Virus record (IMG/VR): IMGVR_UViG_3300043466_002594
Coordinates: 1 to 57,666 of that record
Strand: one strand, 5' to 3'
Source of the DNA: a virus
DNA: 57,666 nt
Within the stretch, counting starts at the first letter, position 1, and every line of letters starts with the position of its first letter. Below are positions 1-8,474 of this stretch, piece by piece. The translations under genes were made by a program, and so were the position numbers. Below the pieces are notes generated by a model. It was not told the DNA's origin, made no database searches, and worked only from the letters and a program-made list of their open reading frames with translations.

Positions 1-2447
1 CCCGTCAACAGAGTAGTTGAATTCAACCAAATCAATCCTCTACTTACTTGTGTTGACAAATTTATACCTCTATTTAATTCAATGTTAAATGGTATCATAG
101 AAATGATATCATATTCAAATATTATTAACCCACTTTCATCCAATACCCATAATTTTGTCACAGAACTATCAATGGTAACTCCCAATGAAGTTATAAAATC
201 AATTGGTTTAGGTAATTCTATATATTCATTATTATTTATATTCAAGGCAAATAATTTTTCAGTAGACGATATTAACGGAAAGGATGGTTCAACTGAAGCC
301 CCACCACAACTTGAACATGATATATCATATTCTATTAATACCGATATTATTATTTCGGAATCTATTAGTGAAATATTTTGATTTTCACATCCTGTATTTA
401 TTACAATTTGATTCTGATTTGAATTAAAGGTAACATTTTCTATACCATCAATACTAAGTAAAATATTTTCAACTACATTATAAAAAACATTGTCGGATGG
501 ATATTCAGACATAGTATTACCTGTGAAAAATTCTTCTTGATAAGTTAATCCACTAACTTCTATAACAACAGAAAAAATAGATTGATTCAGAGAACAATTA
601 TTATCTTGATAAGTTAAATCATAGAAACCCTCATTCAACATTTGTTGGAGTCCTCGTTTAACTATTTGTCCAGAATTTACCAAATCATTATCGCAAACAT
701 TATATACTTGGTAAGAATTTATCAATGTTGTTCCAGGTATCACAAAATTTCTTGTTTGGGTACATCCATTATCATCAGTAATTCTAACATTATATGTACC
801 AGCGGATAGATTACTAAATGTTAATCCGGTTGTTAAAATTTCACTATAATTCCAATAAATACTATATGGAGGTTTTCCTTTTGTAATATAAATTTCAGCC
901 TTACCATTTGAATTTACACTTGGTTCAATTTTTAAACTAAAACTTATTTTTTCGGTATCAAGTATACTTATATTTTCATTTTGAATGCATCCTGAACCAT
1001 CAATTACTGAAACCAAATAATCCCCATATGGTATATTTTCAAAAATATGAAAATTTTCAGACTTTACTATGTTTGGTTGACCATTAATTTGATATGTAAA
1101 CGGAGGGACTCCATTTCCTATAACTTCAACCTCCACATACGCATTCTCATTAATACAATTACCTTCAAAAACTGAAGTAACAATTTCAAAAGAATTTATT
1201 GTATTTATGATTATTTCTTCACTAAAAATACATGGTCCTGTATTATATATTTCCAAAATATAATTTCCCGCAGATAAATTAGAAATTGTTATAGAAGGTC
1301 TTTGACTACGATATGTTGTTCTATTACCTGAAGTATCTATTAAGTCAAATATATAGTCAGGTGACCCACCATTTAAACTAACATTAATCTCCCCTTGATT
1401 GGATGAACAAGTTGTATTTTTTATACTAATACTTTCAACACTAAACCCTAAAACAGGCGTTAAACTAAAATCTTGTTTTAACGTACATAAACCAGCGTCA
1501 ATCACAGTCATGGTGTATTTACCGTTTCCTAAATTGACTAAAGTAATGTAGTCAAGATATGAAACATTAGAAAACCCGTTGGATAGTTGATAATTGTAGG
1601 GTGGAGTTCCTCCATTGATAATGAAGTTAAGAGACCCGTCATTGTTGAAACAACTTGGTGAAATTATTTCAGTACCTACAAAAGTTAAATTATTATTTAT
1701 TCCTACTTGAGTACTCTTAGTTATTTGTATTAAATTACTGTCCGTAACTTGTACTGAATATATACCATTTGTCAGTCCAGTAATATAAGATGTTGTTTCC
1801 CCGTTACTCCAAAGATAGGAATAAGGTCCGTTACCTGTTAATCCAGTTACAAAAATTTTCCCACTATATTTAATACACGGTGAATCATTTACCACATAAA
1901 ATCCATAATCAAATGTATCCGAACTTTTTACTATAACAGTCTCGGATTGACCTGTACATCCTCCCCCATCATCGGCAATAACATAATATGTTGCCGCCGA
2001 CAAACCTCCAAAAATAAAATTATTATTTTCAGAACTACCCGAACTTATAAATCCATAATCATAATCATAAAGGTAAAAATTTGATATATTATACAAATTT
2101 TCAGTTTGAGCCGTGATAGCACCATTATCTAAATCATATGTTGTATTTTGTAAATCAATACATGTAACTGTTGTTCCGCTAGATATAAAAACAGACGCCA
2201 AAGTAGGCGTAGTCGCAGATTGACATGAGTCTATAATTTCAAATACATAAGTACCCGCAGTTAAAGCGTTAAAAGTATAAGAGGTAACACCATTACCCAA
2301 ATAAAAAACATCAGAATTAGGACTTATAAATTGAATTGTATAATCAGGGGCATTACCTGTTATAAAAACACTAAACGCACCTGACCCGTTATTGGAACAA
2401 TCTCCACTAATCTGAGTTTGATATGATAAACCACATAAAGAAGCCAT
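1..2447 (-). CDS. SprB-like repeat tail/fibre protein, partial (C-terminus outside window)
   Basis: The reading frame opens at the ATG at 2447 and stays open to the left edge, so at least 815 residues are seen and the C-terminus is missing. Residues about 10-570 are a chain of seven roughly 80-residue beta-rich modules. Their cores (for example GNGPYSYLWSNG, NGGTPPYNYQLSNG, KGKPPYSIYW) begin near residues 204, 282, 359, 446 and 522 and end in patterns like LSAGTYNVRITDDNGCT. This is the pattern of SprB-type repeats of Bacteroidota gliding adhesins. Residues about 600-695 form a different domain that resembles the C-terminus of the upstream gp7-like protein. After about residue 715 the sequence (KLFALNINNNEY, KLWVLDES) looks like the start of a beta-propeller. 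The start overlaps the stop of the upstream gene as TAATG. Inferred role: surface-exposed tail protein that binds host envelope or polysaccharide. Confident of the repeats, less so of the role. Confidence 0.8.
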   Translation of the reverse strand, partial: MASLCGLSYQTQISGDCSNNGSGAFSVFITGNAPDYTIQFISPNSDVFYLGNGVTSYTFNALTAGTYVFEIIDSCQSATTPTLASVFISSGTTVTCIDLQNTTYDLDNGAITAQTENLYNISNFYLYDYDYGFISSGSSENNNFIFGGLSAATYYVIADDGGGCTGQSETVIVKSSDTFDYGFYVVNDSPCIKYSGKIFVTGLTGNGPYSYLWSNGETTSYITGLTNGIYSVQVTDSNLIQITKSTQVGINNNLTFVGTEIISPSCFNNDGSLNFIINGGTPPYNYQLSNGFSNVSYLDYITLVNLGNGKYTMTVIDAGLCTLKQDFSLTPVLGFSVESISIKNTTCSSNQGEINVSLNGGSPDYIFDLIDTSGNRTTYRSQRPSITISNLSAGNYILEIYNTGPCIFSEEIIINTINSFEIVTSVFEGNCINENAYVEVEVIGNGVPPFTYQINGQPNIVKSENFHIFENIPYGDYLVSVIDGSGCIQNENISILDTEKISFSLKIEPSVNSNGKAEIYITKGKPPYSIYWNYSEILTTGLTFSNLSAGTYNVRITDDNGCTQTRNFVIPGTTLINSYQVYNVCDNDLVNSGQIVKRGLQQMLNEGFYDLTYQDNNCSLNQSIFSVVIEVSGLTYQEEFFTGNTMSEYPSDNVFYNVVENILLSIDGIENVTFNSNQNQIVINTGCENQNISLIDSEIIISVLIEYDISCSSCGGASVEPSFPLISSTEKLFALNINNNEYIELPKPIDFITSLGVTIDSSVTKLWVLDESGLIIFEYDIISMIPFNIELNRGINLSTQVSRGLIWLNSTTLLT
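850..2420 (-). repeat. Tandem SprB/Ig-like modules, about 80 residues each
   Basis: Within the partial tail protein the motif [NK]G.(G/K)(T/S/K)PPY or GNGPYSY recurs at a spacing of 76-87 residues. Each copy is closed by a (L/I)..G.Y...V.D..GC segment. The copies are diverged at protein level and show no near-identical DNA repeats, so the array looks old rather than recently expanded. Confidence 0.75.
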
Positions 2448-5400
2448 TAACTACAAACTATATTAAAATTTATACCTACATTTATTTTTATATTTGAGGA
2501 AGATTCTTCAAAAGAACAACTTGAACTATATATTACAACTTCATCTTCGTTAGTAAAATAATAATTGAATCCCAAATTTTCTAAACTATCCAATGCACTG
2601 GTTATCGAATTTACCCATTGTTCCTCAGAAGGATAACTTAGTCCCAAAGTGTATACACCAACACCATCAAAGAATTGTAAATAAGTTTGTATTTCTTCAT
2701 TTATTAAAATTTCCACAAACCATTGGCTAACCACCGAATTAAATTGACAATTATTTAAAGATAAATTACTGTTATTATTTAAATAATTTGTAATAACATT
2801 TTGTAAAACCCCTCCAAAATCTCTGATGTCAGTACTCCACGGGAAAATTGGACATGTTGTTGAAAATGACGCACAATCATAAGGGAATATACTCGCAGTA
2901 GTCTGACAAGGATTACATCTGGCAGGAACTAAATTACACCCCGCCTGTCTTCTCCAAACAAATTTCTGTCTATGAAATATCGAATTTTCATATTTAACCC
3001 CTGTGTTCCAAATAGTGGTTGCCGGAACCATTTGTTCAACAAGTCTTATCCAATAATCACCTAAACCATTAACATATTCAATCATATTTTGATAATTGAA
3101 ATTATTATTGGTAACTCCAATTCCATCATCAATATCCGAATAAACCTGAGAACATGATGTTCCGTTGTATCTAGAAGTATCTGTTTTTTTATTTGAATTT
3201 AGATATTTCCAAAATATTGACTGTAAAGTTGGATAACCTCCAGTTTTACCGTCGGTTTGGAATTGTCTATTTCTAACATTGATGGTGTTGTGCCAAAATG
3301 TTTGAGCAAATTCAAAAAACGATTTTCTTTTTGGTTGAGGATTTATCTCTGTCCAATCGACTCCGCCTCTATATGGATATTCAATGTTTGGATTTGGATT
3401 ACACCTTGTTGGTCTTTGGTAGAATAATCCTTGATTTGGTATAGGATAATTGTATTGTCTTGACATGTACCAAACATCATATAACAAGGCCTGTCCTGGA
3501 TTTAAGAATACATCAATGTTTTTCACATTCAAAACAAGTCTATCATCCTCAACAACATATCGAGCGTTAAAAGACCCATCAATGTTTATTCTTTGTCCAA
3601 CTTCATCATTAGTCCAACTTTTATTATTATCAACAATCGATGTCAATTCGTATCCCAAGTTCATAAATGGGAAATTTCTGAATCGATTCAAATAAATTTG
3701 ACCATATGTGAATGGAGTTAATGATGTTTGATAATTTGGATTCTGTCCCGTAAAAACACTATTTGTTAAATCAACTTGCTCAGGTGACCTATGTTGTGGT
3801 GTTGATTCAAACCAACCCGAACCTATTTGAAAATAGAAATTTTCATTGTCCTCGGGAGTTGTTGGATACCCTTCATCATCCATTGGATACTCTTCTCTTA
3901 ACACATTAACATCCTTAATGACTAATGATGTTGTGTAACCCGTATAAGTTGTTCCAAAAATAGAAAAGACATTTGTTGGGTCTAAAACCGCAGTTTCATT
4001 AATATATGTCCCCCCTGATATTTGTAGGTATTGTGTGTTAAATTGGGACATATTTATTTTTTGGTCCGCAACATACACATATTCATTAAATTCAACCAAA
4101 GCATCAGGTGCCCCAATTAATCTTAATAAATTCTCAATTGACTTTCTTGTCCCCTTAGATTTAAATAAGTAAGCCGAATTTAATACGAGATTTCTATAAT
4201 ATTGATAATTTAATTCATCTGGAGTTGTTTTTACCGCAACTCCCGTGAAATCAGACGGACCACTATTTTTTTGTCCAAAAACAGATGATAAAAAGTCCTC
4301 ATTTGTTATCGGAGATATATTCGTTGCCCAACCTAAAGTTTGAGCTAAATTTTTTAACAGTTGTGATGGTATATCATTCTTAACCGTATAATTTACAGAA
4401 TTCATAAAAGCCAACGCATTTATGAACATATTTGTTTCATCAAAACTACGTCCATAAATTTGTAAAACCTTTTCCATTTTTTGACCTATCGTATCAAAGT
4501 CTTTGAAGGCGCCTGTTGTTAAAAAACGGGATATTAAGTTTGATTTAAATGAGTCAAAATTTTGACTTATTTCATCTAATTGAACCAAATAGTTATCAAA
4601 ATTCGCAGTATATATATCTAAATTCCATACTCCGTTTGAGGGCCATGTTGCAGTTACATTTGTTATGAAGAAAGTTCCGTCATCCGCCTCTTTTGGACTT
4701 CTAAATGAACAAGTATATTTTGGAGTTTGATTTCTATTTAATAAAAAATTCTCAACCTCATCAAAATCCTCATTGTAAACTTTATTAACTTCATAATCAT
4801 TTGGTCTAATAACCAAAGTGTTATAAACAACACTTTCTCCTGAGAATGGATTTCCTTTAACGGTTACAGTTAAAATACCACTAGTTAAAGAGTTAGTAGG
4901 TACAATACTTGATAATTCATATCCTTCACCTTCATAATATAATGAATACTTAGAAAATTCTAATGTTAAATTTCTAAGAACAGAAACCTCGATGTCTTTT
5001 AATGAAAGATTTCTTGTCGAATTTACTGTGAAATCAACATCAAATGGATTTCTTAATCTTGCTATATCTAAATTAAATGTTGTTATTCCCTGAACTATGT
5101 CATACACAATATTTGTAGCGGTCGCCCCTGTTTTATAATTTAAACCCATTTTATGGGATTCAATTGCTGCGGGGAAATAACTAATAATTTTTGTAACGGA
5201 TGTAGAAATTCTTTTCGACATTGACCCGTATTGAACAAAATTATTTATCTGAGTTAAATCAAAATTTGGATATACTTTAAAATTATTCTCAAAAATTAAT
5301 TTCGACTGTTCTACGGTTACGATGCCCAAATTTTCTAAATTGATTGGGTCTGAAAAAACACCTGTGTAAAATGTTCTATCTACTTTTTCTGTAACAGCGT

Positions 5401-5527
5401 TTGTAAATTGAAAATTACCTTGCGTAAGACCTCCTCCTTGGACTAATTGAAATCCAACTAAATCATCTGAGAATGTCCCACTGCCCGATGCCGGTGTCGG
5501 CGGACAGATAAATTTTTTTATCGCCAT
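2447..5527 (-). CDS. Baseplate wedge protein, gp7-like (P2 gpI-type tail domain)
   Basis: The protein is 1026 residues, close to T4 gp7 (1032). Near residues 455-485 it has the segment SAYLFKSKGTRKSIENLL, which matches the KGT...(I/L)..L region of phage tail protein I (P2 gpI), the family regarded as the gp7 counterpart in simple baseplates. A Cys-rich stretch (CNLVPARCNPC) lies near residue 865. The last ~100 residues form a domain that recurs in the downstream SprB-repeat protein. It lies in the same operon as gp25 and gp6, and both its ends are TAATG overlaps with the neighbouring genes, suggesting coupled translation. Expected role: wedge component linking the gp6 ring to fibres. The family call rests on one domain plus length and position. 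Confidence 0.6.
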   Translation of the reverse strand: MAIKKFICPPTPASGSGTFSDDLVGFQLVQGGGLTQGNFQFTNAVTEKVDRTFYTGVFSDPINLENLGIVTVEQSKLIFENNFKVYPNFDLTQINNFVQYGSMSKRISTSVTKIISYFPAAIESHKMGLNYKTGATATNIVYDIVQGITTFNLDIARLRNPFDVDFTVNSTRNLSLKDIEVSVLRNLTLEFSKYSLYYEGEGYELSSIVPTNSLTSGILTVTVKGNPFSGESVVYNTLVIRPNDYEVNKVYNEDFDEVENFLLNRNQTPKYTCSFRSPKEADDGTFFITNVTATWPSNGVWNLDIYTANFDNYLVQLDEISQNFDSFKSNLISRFLTTGAFKDFDTIGQKMEKVLQIYGRSFDETNMFINALAFMNSVNYTVKNDIPSQLLKNLAQTLGWATNISPITNEDFLSSVFGQKNSGPSDFTGVAVKTTPDELNYQYYRNLVLNSAYLFKSKGTRKSIENLLRLIGAPDALVEFNEYVYVADQKINMSQFNTQYLQISGGTYINETAVLDPTNVFSIFGTTYTGYTTSLVIKDVNVLREEYPMDDEGYPTTPEDNENFYFQIGSGWFESTPQHRSPEQVDLTNSVFTGQNPNYQTSLTPFTYGQIYLNRFRNFPFMNLGYELTSIVDNNKSWTNDEVGQRINIDGSFNARYVVEDDRLVLNVKNIDVFLNPGQALLYDVWYMSRQYNYPIPNQGLFYQRPTRCNPNPNIEYPYRGGVDWTEINPQPKRKSFFEFAQTFWHNTINVRNRQFQTDGKTGGYPTLQSIFWKYLNSNKKTDTSRYNGTSCSQVYSDIDDGIGVTNNNFNYQNMIEYVNGLGDYWIRLVEQMVPATTIWNTGVKYENSIFHRQKFVWRRQAGCNLVPARCNPCQTTASIFPYDCASFSTTCPIFPWSTDIRDFGGVLQNVITNYLNNNSNLSLNNCQFNSVVSQWFVEILINEEIQTYLQFFDGVGVYTLGLSYPSEEQWVNSITSALDSLENLGFNYYFTNEDEVVIYSSSCSFEESSSNIKINVGINFNIVCS

Positions 5528-6435
5528 TAAGAAATTATATTTGTAAAGTTCTTACTGAAGTCGATATTGTTACCTCTATCTTGTCTAACTTCATATAATA
5601 AATTATTAAATTGGTCTCTAACTTCGTATAAATTATATTGTCTGTAAATGTTATTTTGAGTGTCGTACATTGTATAAATTCCGTCATCAATTGACTTGGT
5701 TTGATTTCCAAATAGTGCAATTGCTATGGTTGAGAAATCATGTTCGGCAATCTCGATATCAAGGGTTATTGGGTTAAAAAATGTATTTGTGATTATTATA
5801 TCTTGATTTGGTTGTCCTATGTAAGGTATCGCATTTGGTTTGTTAGATGGTGAGGAAGAAGGTGATAATGTGCAAAAAATTATATTTGTATTATTATCGG
5901 TATATCGATATCTAATCGCCTTTGCCGATGTATTGGTTAGATTTTGAACAACTGGTTCACAAAAGAATGAAGAAGTTATAATTCTAAAAAAATTGGGTAT
6001 TTTAGTTCCATCTGAATTTAAATATTCCACTCTAAATCCAACAAGACCCTGATTTATAAATTTGTTTCTATATTGTGATGGTACCGAATTCAAATCAATA
6101 ACAAGTCCTCTTACGTTTGGTAAAGCGGATAACACACCACAATCTAAAATTGTTGTTCTTATTTGAGCAGGTCTAACCATTAAAGTATAAATCCCAATAC
6201 GATTAAACACATCTGCCGGTAGTTTTAAATTATATAAACCACCCAAAATTTCGACATCAGGATTTCCACCAGTATTCTCATTATTGAAATACGGTCTCAG
6301 TATGGACGGAGCATCTAATTTAGTTAAAAGAAAGTTACTCGTTTCATCTCTTGACGGTGTATAATTCAAAATTATTTCAACATCTTCTGGTGAGACATCC
6401 GCGGGTCGTATAGTTCCATAAGTACCTGTAGCCAT
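5527..6435 (-). CDS. Virion structural protein of the baseplate operon, unknown family
   Basis: 302 residues, beta-rich, with no signal peptide or membrane segment. It starts MATGTYGTIRPADVSPEDVE and has the stretch NRIGIYTLMVRPAQIRT near residue 85, a pattern of a small structural domain. Its position immediately before the gp7-like gene is the place of gp8 in other T4-like arrangements, and its size (T4 gp8 is 334) would fit, but I see no motif that proves this. Its stop overlaps the next start (TAATG). A TATTTAT element lies 27 nt upstream of its ATG, so it may also begin its own transcript. Confidence 0.55.
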   Translation of the reverse strand: MATGTYGTIRPADVSPEDVEIILNYTPSRDETSNFLLTKLDAPSILRPYFNNENTGGNPDVEILGGLYNLKLPADVFNRIGIYTLMVRPAQIRTTILDCGVLSALPNVRGLVIDLNSVPSQYRNKFINQGLVGFRVEYLNSDGTKIPNFFRIITSSFFCEPVVQNLTNTSAKAIRYRYTDNNTNIIFCTLSPSSSPSNKPNAIPYIGQPNQDIIITNTFFNPITLDIEIAEHDFSTIAIALFGNQTKSIDDGIYTMYDTQNNIYRQYNLYEVRDQFNNLLYEVRQDRGNNIDFSKNFTNIIS

Positions 6436-6462
6436 TTTATTAGAAAATTATTAAACTTTATT

Positions 6463-6469
6463 ATAAATA
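6463..6469 (-). promoter_or_regulatory. TATTTAT element, candidate phage promoter
   Basis: Minus-strand GGTATTTATAATAAAG, 27 nt upstream of the 302-residue structural gene. One of 15 sense-oriented copies near gene starts. Confidence 0.5.
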
Positions 6470-6483
6470 CCTTTTTTTGTGTT

Positions 6484-7659
6484 TTATATTTCTACGATAT
6501 TAAAGAATCCGTATCCATAATTAATTAAGTCCCCCATATTATTGATTTCACCCAACCTTTGGATTCTTTCTAATGCCGAATTTTTTCCTCTTTCAATGAA
6601 TATATTACTTTGTACTTCGGGTTCAAACACAACGTTTAATAAAACTTCATTCTTGGTTATCGCAGAACAATATAAATCAGAACATCCTGATGACTGTACA
6701 ACAAATATTGTGGTTCCATCAGCATAATCATAATAATCAATGTCATTTACCGTATATGCGGTAAATAATGAATTAGGGGATGGAGTATAAACAATCCCTT
6801 GAGCCCCTGATGACCCAGTTACAAAAACATTCGATTTAAATCTACCACCTAATTTACTAGGGTCCCCTTTTGGTCCATATTGTGTTAAATCGTTCAAAGT
6901 AGATTGTGTATATCCAGTAACCACAAATGGGATTGATGTAAATTCACAACAGGGTACAGTTGTTTCACAAATCGCATCTCCTGAAAAAATATAATTATAC
7001 TGAATTGGTGTCGCAGACCAACTACCTCCATCAGGAATAAAATACGCAGTACCATATGGGTCATTAATAATGATATCGGTAATAGGTATTGTAATATCTT
7101 TTTTTATAACATTATAACCCCATGGACTTAAACCTGACATAGATATGGTATACGTACCATTTGAAGAATAAGTATGTGTATAAAAATTAGGCGAAACAGT
7201 GGTAACTGTTAATACAGAACTCCCATCCCCCCAATCAACGTAATAATTAGAAAATTCTAAATATTTTTTAAATTCCTTGTCTGATGTATTAAAGAAGTAA
7301 ACAATGTTAGGTGTAGATGTATCTCCGGTAAATAAAAAATTCAACATGGTATCTTTTTGAGTTACCGCACCATCAAATACAGAATAATACCCGACATCAA
7401 CGGTATTTTCGCTCAGAAAAATAGGTATTGTTAAATCAGTTAATAATGATTCTCCGTTTGTTCCTCCTGACAAAATTTGTGTCATTGATGAATAAACAAA
7501 TGTAGTCCCTGTTATTACACCGGTATTTTCCAAACTTACATCACAACATGGGTCAAGTGTTGTAATATTAGAATACTCATCCTCAACATATGTCACACCA
7601 AAAATATCATTTTTTATAAATTCAGGTGAAATTTTTATGTAATAAGTTCTATTTTGCAT
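6484..7659 (-). CDS. PKD-domain virion structural protein
   Basis: 391 residues. Residues about 95-195 contain a PKD-like Ig fold: YYVDWGDGSS followed by a THTYSSNGTYTISM strand, the WGDG...H.Y...G.Y.V signature. The C-terminal 45 residues (IERGKNSALERIQRLGEI, then YGYGFFNI) form a separate conserved-looking tail. Two CC pairs (residues about 38 and 236) stand out. It overlaps the upstream gene by one base (TAATG). PKD domains in secreted and surface proteins bind proteins or polysaccharides, so an exposed baseplate or fibre adhesin is inferred. Confidence 0.65.
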   Translation of the reverse strand: MQNRTYYIKISPEFIKNDIFGVTYVEDEYSNITTLDPCCDVSLENTGVITGTTFVYSSMTQILSGGTNGESLLTDLTIPIFLSENTVDVGYYSVFDGAVTQKDTMLNFLFTGDTSTPNIVYFFNTSDKEFKKYLEFSNYYVDWGDGSSVLTVTTVSPNFYTHTYSSNGTYTISMSGLSPWGYNVIKKDITIPITDIIINDPYGTAYFIPDGGSWSATPIQYNYIFSGDAICETTVPCCEFTSIPFVVTGYTQSTLNDLTQYGPKGDPSKLGGRFKSNVFVTGSSGAQGIVYTPSPNSLFTAYTVNDIDYYDYADGTTIFVVQSSGCSDLYCSAITKNEVLLNVVFEPEVQSNIFIERGKNSALERIQRLGEINNMGDLINYGYGFFNIVEI

Positions 7660-8474
7660 TATGTTTTAGGAGGATTTACATATTCATACCACGTTAATGG
7701 AGTTCCATTTCCAACTCTAGAATTATTAATCACGTCATAAATTTTATAAGTAAAATTTGTGTAATCCAAAACCACCTTTCTATAAAAATAGAGTTCCTGT
7801 TTAAATAAAAACTTTACCCCTGTCAATTCAGACTGAGGTGTGGTCATCATTCTAACAAATACCCCATTTTTAGCGTCAAAAAATTTTACACTCATATAAA
7901 ACTCAGATAAATTAACAATGGATTTATCTCTTAACCAATAAATAAAAAACCCTTCTTTACTTATAATATAATCTAATGTGAAGTTAGGTGTAATTACGTC
8001 CACCACTAAATTTAAAATTGTGTTTAAAATTACAGATTCTCGTTTTGTTGAATTTGATGAAAAAATAATAGTGAAATAATTTTTTTGTTTGATACTATCA
8101 GTGCTATCATAGAAATCAATTTTAAAAAAAGATTTTGTAATTGGTTTTGTTTGATAATATAATTCCTCAATTGAAAATCCGGCTTGTTGATAACTCATTA
8201 TCCAATCAGTACTTACCGAGGTCGGTATGTCAACCGCAGTCCCATTGAAAAAATAGAATTGATATTCTAAAGAACTTTGGTTATCTGGTCCATAATAATC
8301 ATGCGCAAATCTAGATATTTCATAGTCTTTAGGTAACCCTACTATTTCTTCCACTACCTCATTTTCATAAATTTCAATACTATTGTCATGTCCATTAAAA
8401 TCCCATTTAATCTCAATTGGTATGTCAATTGATTGGTTATTTTCGGATAATATGAATCTATAATTATTATTCAC
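7659..8474 (-). CDS. Structural protein of baseplate operon, unknown
   Basis: 271 residues, beta-rich, with many aromatic residues (for example RFAHDYYGP, WIMSYQQAGFSIEELYYQ) and no recognised motif. The start lies 8 nt inside the end of the upstream 597-residue gene, and the stop overlaps the next start as TAATG, so it sits in a tightly coupled operon of virion genes. A structural or fibre-assembly role is inferred from context only. Confidence 0.5.
   Translation of the reverse strand: MNNNYRFILSENNQSIDIPIEIKWDFNGHDNSIEIYENEVVEEIVGLPKDYEISRFAHDYYGPDNQSSLEYQFYFFNGTAVDIPTSVSTDWIMSYQQAGFSIEELYYQTKPITKSFFKIDFYDSTDSIKQKNYFTIIFSSNSTKRESVILNTILNLVVDVITPNFTLDYIISKEGFFIYWLRDKSIVNLSEFYMSVKFFDAKNGVFVRMMTTPQSELTGVKFLFKQELYFYRKVVLDYTNFTYKIYDVINNSRVGNGTPLTWYEYVNPPKT

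Noticed and set aside
82-381. 99-codon plus-strand open frame
   Set aside because: It lies antisense within the open frame of the SprB-repeat protein, with no promoter element or recognisable product.
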